64,000 bases of DNA from Dermanyssus gallinae (Eukaryota; Arthropoda; Arachnida; Mesostigmata; Dermanyssidae): positions 1 through 64,000 of the forward strand of contig QVRM01003993.1 in NCBI GenBank assembly GCA_003439945.1, given 5' to 3'. The translations under genes were made by a program, and so were the position numbers. Positions within the stretch are counted from its first letter, which is position 1. Every line of letters starts with the position of its first letter. The notes under the pieces are model-generated. The model was not told the DNA's origin. It worked only from the letters and a program-made list of their open reading frames with translations, and did not search any database. This document shows, one piece after another, positions 1 through 12,675 of the stretch.

Positions 1-99
1 CACGCGCCTACACGCGTTAATGCAAGCATGTCTCACCGCACGACCACCGTCATGCGTGCATTATAACTTTTATGTGCCCAAGTGTGGACTGGTTCTCGG

Positions 100-580
100 G
101 ATTTGTAGTGATAGGGCTCTAGAATAGTTCCCCCAGTCGGAGGTCGGCACCAATCCCCATAGTATTCTCATTTGGCGATGTAGCCAGAGGGGTGCTTGGA
201 AGACACTTGGAAAGCCATGTAGCCCGGTCCCCGCTTCCCCAGCTAATACTGTTCTCAGGTGCGCCCTTGCAGTGGCGTTATAAGCCGACCGGATTAAACC
301 GTCTAACAGCTTCCCACACAGGGGAGTCACCTACTCGTGGCCGCGGGTGAAAGGTCCTTCTAATATCGGTAGAGGTCGCTTTTGAGCTCTTCTAGACAGG
401 TCGTCGTCTAGAAATGATCCCATGCAACCTTCGGCCTGAGACATTAATGTCAATAGCGCCGGGCCATTCAAGGTGACAACGTTGGAAAGGACCAATCCTC
501 CTATTGAAATTTGTAGAAGTGCTTTAGGGTCAGGCCAAAGCTCCGGGATGAGCTGCCGCCGTTCCTCCGTTGTTTTGGCT
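100..580 (-). pseudogene. Relic of RLE-type retrotransposon ORF2 (C-terminal part)
   Basis: Read on the minus strand, several frames together align with the region between reverse transcriptase and endonuclease of the near-complete element at 39.45-42.33 kb. A stretch like LPISKGGLGIPDPL is seen near 510 as LQISIGGLVLSNVV. A stretch like TRARLRAVAAKGSGAWLHALPS is seen near 250-200 as TARAHLRTVLAGEAGTGLHGFPS. IGAGLRLG is seen near 150 as IGADLRLG. Frames shift and stops occur, so it is decayed. The function of the ancestor would be target-primed reverse transcription. The match was made by eye and its borders are approximate. Confidence 0.6.
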
Positions 581-2752
581 ACGCCGTTAAATTAACGCAT
601 CTTCTTGGCCCATAGCCTATATCAACTCCTCTTTATGTGAGTTAACATAAAGGGTAAAAATAAGAGCGGGATAGAAAGTAGCCGCTGTGCGAGCCAACTA
701 GCTGCAGTCAATCGCATGCATATTTAAGCTTAGCGAGCCTTTTATCCAGACCATAAGGGAAACTGTCGGATAATAGTGGCCGCCCATTATATTTGAATCC
801 CGCGGAGCGATTACTCTTACATTAGGCAAGAGCTTCCGGAGTGTCATAGACACGTTTTTTGCCTACGTCAAGTCTGCGAATAATAAAATGCGTCGCACTT
901 AGTTTTGCTCGCTCTTCTCGCTGCCTCGTATCTGCAAACCCTAGGATACATTTCGAGATGTCTCTTAGGGAACCACCGAAGATTCTGTCGTCTAAATATT
1001 AAAAATTGAGTAGAGCCATGAGTAGAGATGCGACCAGGTTATTAGTCACTAGGCAAAGTAAAGGCAACTCCTACGAGTCGCCTTGCTAGATTCCTGCATG
1101 AAAGCTGTCTGGTAGACCATCCACATAGAGGTTTCGGTAGTAAATGCTACAGTTCTGGCCGCAGAGTTTTGCGTTCCGGAGTCACCTGCGTGGATTTGCT
1201 TAAAAACCGGCCAAAAATGTACCCCCTACAACGCGCTGCAAACGGCTAGGTTTTATTTTGTTAGGTGTGGTCAGATTGAGGAGATGAATAGCTATTTTAA
1301 TGAGCTTTAATTAAATCTTATGTGCAACCAAATCCCTATTAGTCGTTCCGGAACAGTTGTTTTTACAGGTGTTTAGTAAATTTATTTTCTAGAGTGGGGA
1401 CAGCACAATCCGGAGATATAGAAAATCATATGAGCTTAGTCGGGGTCGATTTGGGGCAGAGTTCGTCTCATTTGGCTAGTCGTTTTTTTTGGTAGAACGT
1501 CGTTGAAATACAATCAATTATGTATTACATATTGTGCAGAGTTTGAAGTGAGTGGTTACAGATCAAGCGTCTGTACTAAAAATAGAAGTGAGTAGGATTA
1601 TTGCACTGCGTATCATGCCTATAGCTTTATATATAGGATAGACCCTTGTCACCCTGCCTTCTAAGTTAACTTCTCCTTTTTTGCCTAACCTTAAAAAACT
1701 CGCCAGGATTTTGCTGATTTCTAATTGCTAAAGGATGCCAATGTATGTGCGCGTCGCTATTTTAAATCCCACATTGAAATCGGTAAATACAACAGAAGGA
1801 TGAGTCCCTTCTGCGCACTTCTGGGCAAAAGCTTTACTGCATATAGCTGAGGAGAACATCTGGCGCTGTCATTGTTGTTTATCATTGCCCTTTTTGTTCC
1901 TCTGCCAAAAATTTGCTATAGCTTAGGCAGCGTCCATACGCACGCTAAGCAGTAGATTACGGACGGTAGGTAAAAGCTTTTGTTTCACACATTTTCGTTG
2001 CATAGCCGATACAAATGATACAGAGGTACAAAAACCGATCGGAAAATAGAGGTCTACCCTGCCCTTCGCAACATTACTAAGAAGACTTGTCCTCTTCCGT
2101 ACACACGACCCGAAAGAAGTGTCTATATGATATATTGACTTAGATATTTAAAATAGTATATTTGTGATGCTGCACAGCGGTGTATCAGCTTAAAGAAAAC
2201 ACTATGGTTAGAATAAGGTAATTTGCACACGGTGGACGGTCAAGTAGCATTACAAGTCGCAAGTAGCTTTAGGAGAGGCAATAATTGATCTCCTTGTACA
2301 GAACTTCAATAAGATAACATGTGAGAAAGTCAGCGATCCTAGTCCGTCACGTTGGAGTTTTTTTTTGCCCTCGAACGCTTGAACAGTGTGCCAACGTTAT
2401 TAATCTTAGTTTAACTAAACTACCCGTCGGTAGCTAGGGTCTATTCAGTTATTAAATACACGAATTATCCATTTAGTGACGTAAATGTACTTTATTTTAT
2501 ATTTCCTTGTTTTGGTCATTACCGCTAATAGTTCACAATCGGCAATTGCCGAATTTCAATTAGAAAGCATAATATTAATACAAGGTTTATAGGTGGCATA
2601 GGTTCGAACTCAGATTATATTATAAGTTATAAATTGATTATACTTTTTAATTTTAGGCTACAAGGGTCGCTAAAGATACTAAATACAGAGTTGTTGTTAA
2701 ATAATTTTAAAAATGCAAGTAAAGTGACAATTGTTTTCTGAGGTCCTGGGCG
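581..2752. other. Unassigned intergenic sequence
   Basis: No coding frame, RNA gene or clear repeat is recognised here. The sequence is moderately AT-rich with short A/T runs only. Confidence 0.5.
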
Positions 2753-2775
2753 TATATATATATATATATATATAT
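2753..2775. repeat. (TA)n microsatellite
   Basis: Uninterrupted TA dinucleotides, about 11 units. Confidence 0.9.
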
Positions 2776-3382
2776 GCAAATTTATACAGATTCACTGTGG
2801 TCGCGGCTGTTTCGACACCTGATACCTAGTAAGATTTATGTGGAAACAAAATGAGACAGAGGTATCCATCCGCCTATCTATGTATCTGACTAATTAGCTT
2901 TATCTACATATCAAATGTCGGTCGAGGATGACTGCGGTAACGACGAGTATGACGGTGGCAAAGATCCGATGTCCGCTGCGCCAAGATTACCCCATAGATC
3001 GCTCCTGCTGCCAGAGGTCATCTGTAGAGGATGATATTATGTTTCGAACACGTGACATTTCCTCGTGCATCCTGGTTCTGTTCCCCGTATCCCGCCAGCA
3101 TAGCAAGTACTTCGGCTCTGGGCGCGTAGCAAGCACATAAGTATTGCAATTATACTTTGGTGGACGAATAACCTGGTGTTGACGATCCTGGTTTACTGCC
3201 CAGTGTTGACAGCTTTACTTAACAGCAAGGAGGCGTTTGCTGCTCGTTTCTTTGATATATTACTATTAACATTTCTAAAAAAGCAGTTGTTAATCAGTGA
3301 GAGTGTCGTCGGTCTCATATGGGCTTGGGGTTGCTGTGATGTCGGCATATCCGCATAATGCACCGAAGGCCGCTCCTGCTAA
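2776..3382. other. Unassigned sequence
   Basis: Short open frames of 60-70 codons occur on the plus strand without recognisable motifs. Nothing supports a gene. Confidence 0.4.
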
Positions 3383-3525
3383 GACATCTAGGGTTTCGCC
3401 AACAGTCATTGTCGCAGCATGGCTGTTGATCGCCAGCGGTATGATTTATCAATAATTCTCAATGAGCATCGTTTAACAAAAATTCTATCAACAACAGGGA
3501 TGGAACTGACTACATCCCGGTAGAT
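3383..3525 (+). repeat. Interspersed repeat R3, copy 1
   Basis: One of three diverged copies of a short sequence (others near 4.4 and 46.5 kb). In the shared frame it reads TVIVAAWLLIASGMIYQ, a hydrophobic stretch followed by stops. All three copies lie on the same strand, and each continues into a basic stretch like SIAQRKFD when intact. It could be a decayed exon encoding a membrane segment, or simply a repeat whose frame is chance. The family is not recognised. Confidence 0.5.
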
Positions 3526-4270
3526 GACTACCATAACCATAGCGTCCTAGACAAACCCCGCCAGTTGGCCGCTCGCTGTCTCGGTTTCTACTGGCGTTTC
3601 CGCTTTCGCTGCTTCTGCTTATAATGGTACTGCCACTGCATCTGCAATTACCGCCAAGGCTTTTCTGCTCGAAACGGCGACCCTTGTCTTGGCTTCCAGC
3701 CTCTTTCACTAACCGAACTGGAAAACTCCGTGACAGCTATTTTGTTGCAAAGATTAACAACAACAACAACAACAACAGCAAAAACGATTTAAAATCCTTG
3801 ATTAAATTACTACATTTAGCTAGGATCAAACAATTCAAGTTATTTGATTATCGTGTTTATGATATACTTTGACATGGGAAAAGGTAGGAGGGTACAAATG
3901 TCTGGAAAGCCGCTGTATATGTAGATTTATATTCATAATTGTGAGAACGCTTCACTTGGAACTACTAATTAAGTTAATCGCTCACATCCGACTAGGGTAG
4001 GCATCCGACATTGGATACATCTCTCAAGGATCCCGAAGGAGGTGTATTTTCATCGCGTAATTAATTTCGATGGCCCACCACTGCGGTAATAACTGACACA
4101 AAATCTTCTCGTTTTGTCTTACGGTCGTATGTCAAGATGGCTTGAACGTCCTCTTCGTCCAGAAATAAACTTCGTATGCATCGAGCACGGATCATGTTTT
4201 GTATGATTACCCAGATGCTACAATTGTTGTCGTTTATACAGCCTAGAATTAAATTTTTTTAACGAGGTTG
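3526..4270. other. Unassigned sequence with short (AAC)n
   Basis: Contains a short (CAA)n run near 3760-3778. Otherwise nothing is recognised. Confidence 0.4.
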
Positions 4271-4545
4271 TTTTTAATTCTAGACCGTCCTCCGTTTCCG
4301 ACCGCGTGGTATATATCTTCAATGCACAGAGAAGATATACCGCGTGGTGTATCTTCAATGCACACAATTACCCGGACATGTTAAGATATCTAGGGTTTCC
4401 CCAACAGTGCAATTTGTGGCAGTGTGGCCACTGACTCTCAGCGGCATGGTTTATCATCTATTCTTAATGAGTATCGCTCAAAGAAAATTCGACCAACAAC
4501 AGGAACTGACACCCCGGTGACACCCCGGTAGAGTTCATACAGCCT
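4271..4545 (+). repeat. Interspersed repeat R3, copy 2
   Basis: The left part resembles the sequence before copy 3 (a stretch like TAGACCGTCCTCCGT). The right part encodes FVAVWPLTLSGMVYHLFLMSI followed by AQRKFDQQ, matching copies 1 and 3. A local duplication of about 35 bp (CCGCGTGG...CTTCAATGCACA, near 4303-4365) is specific to this copy. Function is unknown. Confidence 0.5.
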
Positions 4546-5389
4546 ACCCCGGACAAACTATACAATTAGTAGTATGGCAACACTTATTGCAGTATGTTCT
4601 GAATATCATTCAAACTTCGTTGTAATAACATATAGTGGTGATAACTGTGCCAAGCTACTCGGCGAACAATCTGTATACTCCTTTCCGCCGCCCTGATCCA
4701 TCGACTGAAGGCGCGCTCGTCTGTGTAGTTACGACACGCAAACCCTATATTACGTTCTTATATGCATTTAAGCAAGCCTTAAATGTCTTCTGTATGATTC
4801 TAAGGTCTCAATTGTGTTAAATGGGATTTTGTCTGATGCAAGGTTTTCTAAGTAGGATTCGTTGGCCGGTAAGTTGAAAACAAGTATTTCCGACGCGAAT
4901 GTCTACAAGTAATGCTTCTGAAGAGAAGTCTCGCTTACACATGAGACATGTGAGAGAATGCTTGCAAAGCCATTATGTGACTACGTTATTGAATTGCAGT
5001 CACTCTAGACGAAACACATCATCATTTTATTTATTGCACCATTTGTCTGGCATGAGTAAACATATACACATACAAATCACAGTGTATTATTATATATTAA
5101 AAACACATATTTTGTCAGCGAGCTAGCACTGTAAGAGATGCAGCACTCGGACTTTCACTGAGATGGTATACAAACACGGCATGCGACAATCGACTGTAGC
5201 AACAGTTATCCGTCGGTTTGTGATAGTCTCGTCTTTAGCAGAGTGTGTGATTAAACCCGGGTAGAGAATAGCAGGTGATGAGATGATGTGTTTCTTGTAT
5301 CGTTCATCTCTAGTTATTCGTAGCCATTGCCGGTTATCCGTGAAAGTTTCGGTCTCGGTTGAGCACCTTAGTTCAAAAATTCAGCCATG
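4546..5389. other. Unassigned sequence
   Basis: Only frames under 80 codons without motifs are present. Nothing is recognised. Confidence 0.4.
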
Positions 5390-5640
5390 TCACTTGTGAA
5401 CAAATCTGAGAAGTACTCCCTCGGCACACTTGAAGCTCTATTTGATCTAAGGGTCGCCTCGGTGGTCTCCTGTGGCATACGGGTATTGTGGAATCACCTG
5501 TACTTACCAAGCTTAAAGTGGGTTTGGGCGTACCAGGAAATGCAAAAACGCCCCTACTTATCTAATAATACGGCATATCCCCTAGTTAAGTACTTGGTAA
5601 CGTGGTTCAAGCTTGCCGTGATGCCAAGAAAAGATCAAAG
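5390..5640 (+). pseudogene. LINE-A fragment (post-RT region)
   Basis: The frame from about 5405 reads LGTLEALFDLRVASVVSCG then IRVLWNHL. This lines up with the post-reverse-transcriptase region of the LINE-A copies at 13.2 and 35.8 kb (LRTALKLFDLKVAPTASYA, then LELIWEHL). A frame change follows, after which a GVPGNAK stretch parallels GVHRSSRN in the other copies. It is a short decayed relic without detectable ends. Identification rests on spacing of conserved residues and is moderately secure. Confidence 0.45.
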
Positions 5641-6753
5641 CACTCACAAAACTAGTCTCTAAGAGCAACAGCACTCCAAACAGTGGCAGTTGAAGCTCCA
5701 CCTTGACAGCAACTGCAGCTACCCACTGCTTGGGCCATTAAGCAAGGCATTAACAACAGCAGCAACAAATTTACATACAAGCGCCAAATAAAGCACCTGC
5801 AAGGCAAGGATATCCCTGGCACGCAGTCGAACAAACAGCGAACGTATTATTAAGAGGCCGCTACATTAAGTAACGACAACTGGCACAGATGAACTGACGC
5901 AGCTAAATTTGGTATTAGAAAAAACGACATGACGCCGCCGGAAGACGGAGGTTAAAAGCCCTTGTATTTTTCTTCCGGCTGCATACATCACACTCATCAG
6001 ATAATATAGACAACACTAAATCGATACACAGCTGGGCAAACAACAAAAGAACTCGCGGAATTTTATTACGTATCTTCATATAGTCCTCCAGACAAGAATT
6101 CCTGTGGATAGCGTATATGAGATTGCGGAGTTTATGAGTCATTGTACAAATGCCAATAAGCACATTATTAGTAAACAAGGCAACCCCAGAACCATTGCAA
6201 AAGAGATGACACCGACTCCCCCTAAACATCGTAAACGCTCGAAGAGATAGAATTAGACAAAATAAGGTTCACATTCGAAAGACAAATGTAGGCCAAAAAC
6301 CACCTAAAGCACTTGACCCGCGCTTTTTACAAGCAAGTGCTACGACAGGCATTAGAACTCCTGTCATCAAAGGACGATATTAAGTACGACGAAAGGGCGC
6401 TTAGGTACGCAATTCCCGTGTCAAGTGTCTTTCGTAGTTGACGGAAATCGAGTCGACGCCAGCCGCGGTTTGGTCCTCAACGTAAGGCGATCAAATATGC
6501 TACCTGCGGAACACCGTTGGAAATCCAGCGGGACTCGAGCATTGAGCCAATTAAAAAAAAACGCGTGTTCAAAGAGGAATTTCTAACAAGAATTGAAGTG
6601 CTCCTACTGCGAAATCCTACCGTGGTGACCAACTTTACCGAAGTAGTTGACCGATAACGAAAACTGGGTGATACATAGATTTCACAAATCTTTTATAAGG
6701 AAATTCAAAATTGATTGTAAAAATTATACCGACGACTTTAGTTCGGTTTCGAA
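5641..6753. other. Unassigned sequence, one weak frame
   Basis: Around 6300-6435 the plus strand has an open stretch containing QALELLSSKDDIKYDERALRYA and ending in a stop. It faintly recalls a helix-turn-helix (psq-like) segment of a transposase, but support is poor. Nothing else is recognised. Confidence 0.25.
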
Positions 6754-6836
6754 ACATAAGTCAAACAAGTAATCATGACAGGACACTTGTTTGAATTATG
6801 TTTCTGATCATGGCAGAACACTTGTTTGACTTATGT
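6754..6836. repeat. Inverted plus direct repeat cluster
   Basis: A 17-bp sequence at 6754-6770 (ACATAAGTCAAACAAGT) has its exact reverse complement at 6820-6836. Between them a diverged copy of the right arm (ACTTGTTTGAATTATGT) lies at 6785-6801, so the right arm is also directly repeated with a period of about 35 bp. Confidence 0.75.
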
Positions 6837-7099
6837 GTAAACAAAACAGGAAGTTTACAGGCCCAGGCCAAAAATATGTTGTTTGCCTTGTTTGCCATTG
6901 ACATATTTACATACAATGATTGTTCGCGTCAAAGACCGGACGAATAAAAACGAAGCTTCCTACAACCACATACACAAGAAAAAGGAAGACGCAAGGAATC
7001 TTGAAACTACCGCTGTAAAGTACTCACTAGTGTCGTATACTAGTAGTACTCTTGAATCGAATATGAATAAGGCTGTTCACCTGACGTCAGAGTGAATGA

Positions 7100-7665
7100 A
7101 CGCAGCGGGACATAAACTGGCCCCAGAAAAGAGCGAAGCAAATCTCCTCACAGGGAGGAAGATGGTCCGTCCGCTCACTTTACAGCTCGACGCCAGAACA
7201 TTGAAATGGTAAAGAAAGCCCGCTACCTCGGGTCACACTGGACACAACGATGAATGGCCTCAGTCACATAAAAAGGCAACGACAAAAGCATCCCGTGTGT
7301 TATAGCTAAAATACTGCTGAACATCGATGACCCCCGAGCCCACACAAGGGCACTGCTAATGACTGTTGCAAAATTAATATCATTATACGGAGCGCTAGCT
7401 TGGGTAAGGACGACTCTCAAGACGAATAAAGCCAAGCAAATACTACGAAGGACCCACAGGGGAGCAGCTCTGAGGGTAGTCCAGGGTACCGCACAGTCAG
7501 CACGAATGCTGCTCTGGTGCTGGCAGGCTCGATCCTCTGGGATCTCAAGGTACTCGAGAGGAAGCGATTGTCAGATTTAGATGTCCCCACGCAGACAGAA
7601 AAAGACCGGAAAAGGAATGTCACTATTGAGACATGGTAGGCGGAGTGGGACGCCAGATAGAGTAT
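7100..7665 (+). pseudogene. R1/I-like LINE fragment (end of RT and connection)
   Basis: Across shifting frames the plus strand encodes an APEKSEANLLTGRK stretch, then KARYLG, then SRVIAKILLNIDDPRAHTRAL, and ISLYGALAWV followed by RAALRVV-like residues. This order is typical of the reverse-transcriptase thumb and following region in R1/I-clade LINEs, where the motif runs LAPEKTE...YLG...LYGAPVWA. There are several frameshifts and stops. No endonuclease, zinc-finger region or poly(A) tail could be traced. It is an old relic and its borders are approximate. Confidence 0.6.
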
Positions 7666-9599
7666 ACATAATACATCGTCTCCAGTGAGCAGGCCTGGAA
7701 ACTGAGAGCAGCTACGGCAAAAAAAAGTCATCCAGGATAAATACGAAAAATCCAAAGAAAGACAGACACTGCTCGAATCACAGTGGCATTTACATGCCAG
7801 ATGTCGAGATCTGGACCCTGTCGAAAGAATGGTGCCGAGCGCTTGTTGGCGAACGCAAGGTTGACGAATTGCTGATTTCATCAATGCGTTCGCTAATGCT
7901 TTAAACGCAAACGGATACAACTTGTGCAACTCAGAAATCGATGATCCTCAACAGGCAGATTTCGGCTTGCTTGGCCGCACAGCTTGCCTCCGACGCATAT
8001 ACACTAAATATTAAGGACGTCGGAGGCCACACTTAATATATGTATATATATATATATGAAAGATCTGATATGTAGGGCAGCCTTAAACCTACAATATCCT
8101 TGCCTTGGTCTTAATATCCTTGCTTCCATGGCGTACGCTAACGCTTGGGCCCCTATAACTGCGACGTAGCTTGCCTATTCCGTTTGCGTAGAATTTCAGT
8201 ACGAGGTCTGTCGCAACTCGGCCGCTGTATTATTGCACAGGTAACCCGGCTGCCGCCTCTCTTGCCGGACGCGCGCACCCTCTGGATACACTCCGAGCAA
8301 ACTGTTGCATCATCAGCCAGCCAGCCAGCATCAACACCATGATCAGTATTATCACACGCTAAGCACACACACACACGCGCTCCCTTGAGTTACATAGGGC
8401 GGTGGTATAACTAGGACTCTATCTAGGGGCTTTAAATAGTCTCTTGCGAGCCCCAAAAACCAACACGGCGGCCTTGTTCTCAGGGCAGGAGGCACTTTTA
8501 CGCTCCCGAGAGCTCGCGTAATGATCACTTTAGGGAGGAATGGGGCAGGGGGGGGGGGGAGCAGGCGTCGTGTGCTTTGCGAGAAGCCCGTTGCTTGGTC
8601 AAGCAACAACAAGCACACACCGCCGTCTCGCCGCATATGCTATCTAAGTACAAAGTTCGCCCAGCGATAGAGCCTCTATGCCCTATGCTCGATGTGAAGA
8701 CCACTAAATGTGCCGCTGTTCTGTAGTGTCTCTCGGCGAAGAACGGTGTGTCTTTGCGAAATGAATTCGTATGGAAAATACATGTATATATATCTATATA
8801 TATATATATCACGTGCAAAAACTGTTCCAACGTACTTTAGTCCAACTTTGACTCTTCCATGCACTAAATAGCGTGCGGGCGTCACGAAAAAATGCAACTG
8901 AGCAGAAGTTGTAGTAATTAAACCCATAGTATGCCTTCCAATGCTAAAAATATATAATACTAGCAGGCACAACTTTAATCACTATACCTTCTCTTATGGT
9001 GACGATCGATCAGCCTTTCTGCTTCATAGTTTTATATTTATTTTGCTTTAGTAATACAACATTACCGTTTGCGATCGATGCTAGGTTATACCAGTGCGGC
9101 GTAAAAACCGTCAAGAATTGAGACGGTGAAAAATGTCTGAAGTTTACCTTTGAAATTGATTTAAATAAAAAAACTAAGCACATATTACGCATGCCTAAAT
9201 GTTGTAAGAATATGGTAGAGAAGTATGCCTCGCCACATTAGGAATGACTATAGACCGTGCTCGGAAGGACGCCTGCGACACAACTGTCAAACTTAATTTC
9301 GAATTACCATCATAGACCGTGGAAGAGGAAAAACTGCAGAAGCGCAAAGGATGGCGGGACCACATAGGGCAAAATAGAGACCGCACACTCATATTTAACG
9401 CTCAGAGTAGCCCATCATATCAAAATACGTTGCAGTGCAAGGTTCTTACGGTTACACTACGCAGATCATGTAGAAAGTAAATGCACCTTTTTGATCTGCA
9501 CGTTTCATTCAGGCACGCCTAGTTAACATGAGCGGTCGATTTGCGTTGGAGCTATTGTTGGAGCCTGAACTAGCTGGTTAATTACAGGAGACCTCTACG
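7666..9599. other. Unassigned sequence with small microsatellites
   Basis: Holds short TA runs at about 8036-8057 and 8783-8809, a CA run near 8366 and a G10 run near 8548. GC rises between 8145 and 8640, but no convincing frame is seen. Confidence 0.4.
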
Positions 9600-10312
9600 G
9601 GGAGACGCGGCACATTTTTCCTTCTTCTCCTCCTGCTCCATCTTTTTTCTACGACACTTTTGTTAGGTATAACATCTACCAGTATATCTTGCATTTCAGA
9701 ACGCAAGGTTTTAGAAATGCAACCTGAGCGTCTTGTGCAACAACAACAACAATGATGATGATGTCGTTATTGTTGTGGTTGAAGCTGCCGCGTCGCTGAT
9801 CACAATAGAAGTGATAATGGGCGGTTATGCTGGTGGAGTGGCGGTGGAGCGTCGCGCGAGGTTGCCTGAATTAAATCAGTAAGTCGACCACGCGCATGGC
9901 AGCCAAGCAGGATTGAACAGTCGAGGGGAGTCTGCAGAGGTGCTGTGCAAACTGACTTTGTGTGCATCGGCGTGCGTCACCCTCGAACGACAGGTGTTCC
10001 AACTATTCCATGTTTGTCTGTGCCATTGTGCGAGCCCCCCCCCCCCCCCCCCCCCGCCAGGGGAGAGATGATGGAACGTTGTGGGGTGACGGGCTTGGGG
10101 AGAACAAAAAGCCATTCTGTCTCCTACCATCGTCGGTGCCGCTACCGCGTCTAGAAATCGTCGCATTGCGCCACGACGCTACACGACAGTTGTCAAAGCA
10201 TATATATATATATCGCATGCGAGATGTGTCCCCCGTCATCCGTATGCTTATGGTGTTATTGGTCGTCGATCTGACCATTTCGAACAGACGCTGTCACAAC
10301 ATCAGAAGCAGC

Positions 10313-10346
<34 letters not shown>

Positions 10347-10660
10347 CAAACAATATCAGAAGCAGCAACAGCTACAACAAAATCAACATCAGAAGCAACA
10401 ACAGCAATAACAGGAACAACAACAACAACAAAAGCGCCAACAGAAGCAATTGTAACAAAAACGGCAGCAACAAAATCAACTATAGCTCCTCCATCAAAAG
10501 AGATTTGAGCCCTAGGGATGATGGGCCGGCCCGCGCGGTTGTAGTGCAGTGCCCCTGCTCCAGGCCTGCCTGCATACTTCAGATCTACGTAGTAGTAAAG
10601 CTCCCTCCAGAGCCGTGATGCGTCGTTTTGTGTGCCAGGACGTACGACATTTAATGTGTA
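9600..10660. other. GC-richer island with low-complexity runs
   Basis: Contains a C21 homopolymer at 10035-10055 and an imperfect (CAA)n stretch from about 10311 to 10480. Overlapping open frames here (poly-Asn on one strand, poly-Val on the other) are products of the trinucleotide repeat. It may be untranslated or promoter sequence of a host gene, but no splice or coding evidence was found. Confidence 0.3.
10311..10345. repeat. (CAA)n microsatellite
   Basis: About 11 CAA units, continuing as interrupted CAA/CAG/AAT triplets to about 10480. Confidence 0.85.
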
Positions 10661-11489
10661 CGTTGTATGCTGCGGCAGTTTAGTGCGAGACAACAACGCG
10701 GGCCCCAAAACAGTGGCAACGCAATGCGGCTTGCAAACTCCGCAAGACGATATCGAGCCAGTTATCTAGCTTTTACCGTTTTTATTGAAATATGGATTGC
10801 ATTCCAACTCGGATCTTTTTTTGTTTTAACGAACGAGTACTTCAATAATACGTTGTTCCTTTAGTTACTACCCACTGACGACATTTTCAAAGCTAGTTAC
10901 GGAATTCAAGTTACGCAAGACAAGCTCACAACTGTACAGCTCTAGCAGCAGTTCGATAAGGTGGATAAATTAACCTTTTTTAAGCGAGAACTAGGTTTGC
11001 CAACAAACGCCCCAAAAGTAGTGTCTACGCTCGCGGGGTCCTATAGCTGGTAACACTTTCAGCTTCTAACTTTCCTATAGCTGGTGACGCTTTCAGCTTC
11101 CAGCGGCAAACGCTTTGTTGAAATGCTGCCACACACTATATATATATATATATATATATATATGTTCAATTCAAGTGCTCCTTCATTGCTTCCAAGAGGC
11201 AGATATTTATATATGGTTATTCACTAAATTCCTGTATTCAATATATACAATGTCCGAGATAAAAGGCATACATAACAATTTAAGAAGAAGGTGGGACGCG
11301 TCGAATGAATTTAGACTGAACTTTTCCAATTGCATCAATGTGTTTTGTCAAATACGGCCGCCGGACTTCACAGCTGTAAGTGAATTTGTGAACTACAAGA
11401 TTATTATAAAGGCAGACATAGAGTATTAAGTATTCGATAATAAAACAACGAAAAATCATTTCACATACTTATAAAATTTGCAGATTAAA
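10661..11489. other. Unassigned sequence with (TA)n
   Basis: Includes a (TA)13 run at 11137-11163. A 20-bp sequence (CTATAGCTGGT...CTTTCAGCTTC) is repeated about 35 bp apart near 11041-11100. No gene is recognised. Confidence 0.4.
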
Positions 11490-12662
11490 TCGTTTGCGTG
11501 ATGTGAATGTTAAAATCTAGCTCCGGTGTTACCGTCATTCGAAGATTGCAAACGCTCTTTACTTTGGGTATCTCTTCTCCATCAAGTGCGTAAACGCGTG
11601 GAGTTTGTGCTTTATGGTTTTGGCCATACGCGGATATAGCTATATAATTTGGCTTTGTAAGAACTGAGATGAATATACAGAATATTAATCCGCCTAGACA
11701 TGGTCCTTGAGACACGCCCGAGGGACACACCCCACACCGACTAAAACGGTTGTTGACTCGCGCACAAAGCCTCCGATTCGTTAGATAACTTGATATCCAT
11801 GAAACAATGTGCTCGTCTATATTTACGTCAAATAGTTTCTGTTAAAAATTAAATGGTTTACTCTGTCAAATGCTGTAGAAAAAGTTAATTCAATGAAATG
11901 CTTACTTTTTGTATATATAAATGGCTCAATCTTAAACCATTTCAACTAGTTGCGTTGCTGTGAAGTTGCCGTAGTAAAGCCATGTTAGTATAAATATGCA
12001 CACGCTATTGGTGATTGTGCCACATGTCTATAGTTATCAACATTCGGCTTGCAACCCTTTGTATGTGCAAGCGTAATTGCAAATTGTCGAAATTTCAGAC
12101 ACAACACCAGCTTTCTGGGACCTAGAATAAATTAATGGAGGTAGCTTTTTCACACCATGCTAATTAAAAAAATAAAATAATGAAAGAGTAAATTCTGACG
12201 TGAGGCTACATTTAGATGGAAGTTAATTTGTTTCATTCAAGATATTATTATGTGCTTGCGTTGGACCTGCTTAAACCACGTAAATGGAGAACATACTGCT
12301 TAGAGGCATCCGCTTTGGAGATATCGTCAGTAATAACTGCATTATTTGTTTTTAGTGCCGTTATATTATCTGTTCTCTTTAAGCGTTTTTTTGCATACCT
12401 AAAAACGACTTTTAATTTTTAAAATCGAAATTGGATTCTTCCAATACCCGAAGTACCCGGATTCTGCTTGCCTTACGCAGTTAGGTAGCATACCACGGAC
12501 TTGCGTCATTTTTAATAATATACTCACGAAGTCTAGTGTTATTTTTAGACTTACCGGTGCGTTTAAAAATAAATTTCTCAGTTGCAGCGTTCAGCAAGCG
12601 TGTCAGCTTGCTATGATTGGTCGTAATGACCCTTTCAGAAATTATACCCTTTTCAATAGGAG
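11490..12662 (-). pseudogene. LINE-E reverse-transcriptase part
   Basis: On the minus strand, motifs of a Jockey/CR1-type reverse transcriptase occur in order although in different frames. HGFTTATSQQ lies near 11980. FSTAFDRVNHL (motif A region) lies near 11880. WISSYLTNRRLCARV lies near 11790. GVSQGPCLGGLIFCIFI (motif B region) lies near 11710-11660. A deletion then removes the YADD block, and LDGEEIPKVKSVCNLRMTV resumes near 11590. The left neighbour of the inserted LINE-A (12481-12662) is an open frame of the same element. Its endonuclease half is at 13825-14420, separated by the LINE-A insertion. Confidence 0.65.
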
Positions 12663-12675
12663 GATATTCGGAATT
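12663..12675. repeat. Target-site duplication, left copy
   Basis: The 13-bp sequence GATATTCGGAATT is repeated exactly at 13812-13824. The two copies bracket the LINE-A insertion and interrupt LINE-E. Confidence 0.8.

Noticed and set aside
2600..2612. B-box-like GGTTCGAACTC as a tRNA or SINE
   Set aside because: No A-box at the right distance and no T-run terminator.
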